In this document: one piece after another, positions 62,675 to 64,000 of the stretch
Layout: each line of letters begins with the position of its first letter
Numbering within the stretch: the stretch's first letter is position 1
Assembly: GCF_002705925.1 (NCBI RefSeq)
Contig: NZ_NKRE01000001.1
Coordinates: 3,582,604-3,646,603 of the forward strand
Length of the DNA: 64,000 nt
Source: Mycobacterium ostraviense
GTDB lineage: Bacteria > Actinomycetota > Actinomycetes > Mycobacteriales > Mycobacteriaceae
Direction: 5' to 3'
Made by a program: the position numbers and the translations under genes
The notes under the pieces: generated by a model
What the model was told of the DNA's origin: nothing
Databases searched by the model: none
The model's input: the letters and a program-made list of their open reading frames with translations, nothing else

Positions 62675-62929
62675 ATGTCATTCGTGCTGGTAGGGCCGGA
62701 CATGGTGGCGACGGCCGCAGCGGATGTGGCGCGGATCGGTTCGGCGGTGAGTGCGGGCAATTTGGCGGCAGTCATTCCGACGACCGAAGTCGCGGCAGCG
62801 GCCGCCGACGAGGTGTCGGCGGCCATTGCGGCGCTGTTCGGTGCCCACGCCCAGGAGTATCAGGCGGCGGCGGCGCAGGCGGCGACGTTTCACGAGCAGT
62901 TCGTGGCGACCTTGGAGCGCACTGAATAA
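62675..62929 (+). pseudogene. PE family protein cut short at an IS element
   Basis: 84 residues starting MSFVLVGPDMVATAAADVAR and ending FHEQFVATLERTE. This is just the PE domain without the rest. The last residues and the stop (TAA 62927-62929) look like they come from the adjoining IS1182-type element. PE proteins of under 100 residues do exist, but they are usually paired with a PPE gene, which is absent here. I infer that the IS inserted near codon 80 of a longer gene. Confidence 0.65.
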
Positions 62930-62959
62930 CCCGTCCAGCGATCGTCGTGTCTGACGGCT

Positions 62960-64000
62960 ATGGGCGGTGTGGCGTGTGATGATGTTGTGGTGCAAGGGAT
63001 TACGCGATCGGATCGGGAGTTGCTGGACGCGCAGGCGCTGGTCGGGGAGTTGGTGCCGGCGGGCAGTGTGTTCGCCTTCCTGGCCGAGCACCGCCACGAG
63101 CTGTTCCCGGATTCGTTCATCGCCGATTTGTTCTCCTCCTCGACTGGGCGGCCGTCGCTGCCGGCGGATCTGGTCGGGTCGGTGCTGGTGCTCAAGGAAC
63201 TGTTCGACCTGTCCGACCCGCAGACCGCGGACGCGGTGCGCTACGACATCCGGTGGAAGGTGGCGTGCGGGCGGTCGCTGACGCAGGCGGCGTTCGACCC
63301 CTCCACGCTGGTGTATTGGCGGAAACGGATCGCTGCCTCCGATCGTCCGGACCGGGTGTTCGACGCGGTCGCGCGGGTGATCGCCGACACCGGGATCCTG
63401 CGTGGCCGTCGGAAGCGGTGCGTGGACTCGACGGTGTTCGACGACGCGGTCGCCACCCAGGACACGGTAACCCAGTTGGTGGCGGCGATGCGGAAGGCGG
63501 CGCGGCTGGTGCCCGGCGCGGAATCGGTGATCGAGCGCGTGGCCCGGTTGGATTATTCGAAGCCCGGAAAGCCGGACATCGACTGGGACGATCCCGACGC
63601 GAAGGCGAATCTGGTGTCGGATCTGGTCAACGACGCGTTGGCGGTGCTGGCCGAGCTCACCGGAGAGGACGCGCCCGAGCGTGACGAGCCCGCCGCGGAC
63701 GCGTTGGGGCTGCTGGCGTTGGTGGCCGGCCAGGACGTGGAGCTCGCCGACGGCTCCGACGGCACCGACGGTCGGTGGCGCATCGCGCGGCGGGTGGCGC
63801 CGGACCGGGTGATCTCCACCGTCGATCCCGAGGCCCGGCACACCCGCAAGTCGAAGTCCAACCGTAAAGACGGGTTCCGCGGCCATGTCAGCGCCGAGCC
63901 GGAAACCGGGCTGATCACCGACACCGAGCTGACCAGCGCGGCCGGCGAGGGCGGCAGCGACCCGGTGGTCGGGCGGCAGATGATCTCGCGTGACCGTTTC
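62960..64000 (+). mobile_element. IS1182-family transposase, partial at window end
   Basis: An open frame runs from ATG 62960 (GTG 62990 is an alternative start) to the last base, about 347 residues so far. VLKELFDLSDPQTADAVRYD, the FDPSTLVYWRKRIAASDRPD block and VDSTVFDDAVATQDTVTQLV match the N-terminal half of IS1182-type DDE transposases; Asp in RCVDSTVFDD is probably the first catalytic residue. HTRKSKSNRKDGFRGHVSAE follows near the end. The right end is outside the window. The left end abuts the truncated PE gene, probably between 62915 and 62930. Confidence 0.85.

Overview
The window is high-GC chromosomal DNA of a Mycobacterium. PE and PE_PGRS genes, a complete mce4 operon, a FadD/FadE steroid cluster, cpsA, otsA and a WS/DGAT gene all point to a slow grower. 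Gene order follows, from memory, the M. tuberculosis segment from about Rv3515c (fadD19) down to about Rv3479, with local insertions and losses. The species cannot be fixed from sequence alone.

Layout. 1-7.5 kb: 3' end of fadD19, a decayed PE_PGRS gene, an amidohydrolase overlapping the TPP enzyme ilvX, a frameshifted serine hydrolase and fadD17. 7.5-22 kb is the steroid core. fadE27 and fadE26 run leftward. fdxD, hsd4B and the mce4 operon (yrbE4A-yrbE4B-mce4A-F-mam4A-mam4B) run rightward. A KstR-type operator lies between the two arms. The import system brings in cholesterol and the FadD/FadE enzymes start side-chain beta-oxidation. 22-28 kb: a small UsfY-like membrane protein, an Rv3491-like secreted protein, a PadR regulator, a multicopper oxidase remnant, an iron-export type ABC pair (FetA/FetB), otsA and an amine oxidase remnant. 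28-36.5 kb: an enoyl-CoA hydratase, two SDR oxidoreductases, cpsA, two membrane-anchored proteins and a PknD-like sensor kinase with an NHL propeller. 36.5-45 kb: a TDT transporter remnant, an MFS pump, a GAP-family protein, a frameshifted patatin-like protein, and two alpha/beta hydrolases, one with an in-frame stop.

45-55 kb is the accessory part that attracts most attention. A 14-strand-type drug exporter diverges from an overlapping cupin / TPP enzyme / DRE-TIM aldolase run, followed by an NAD-dependent epimerase and a GCS2-family ligase. No pathway I know matches this set. 56.5-61 kb is a tartrate/D-malate type catabolic operon (dehydrogenase, DctA uptake, glycerate kinase) with a divergent LysR regulator and a T-N11-A box. 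The glycerate kinase seems to lack an internal segment with a conserved motif. The window ends with a full PE gene, a PE gene cut short beside an IS1182-family element, and the partial transposase.

Two themes recur. Many genes are broken (PE_PGRS, serine hydrolase, multicopper oxidase, amine oxidase, TDT transporter, patatin, alpha/beta hydrolase, truncated PE). Short tandem repeats also sit on gene starts, stops or promoters. No tRNA, rRNA or CRISPR array was seen.
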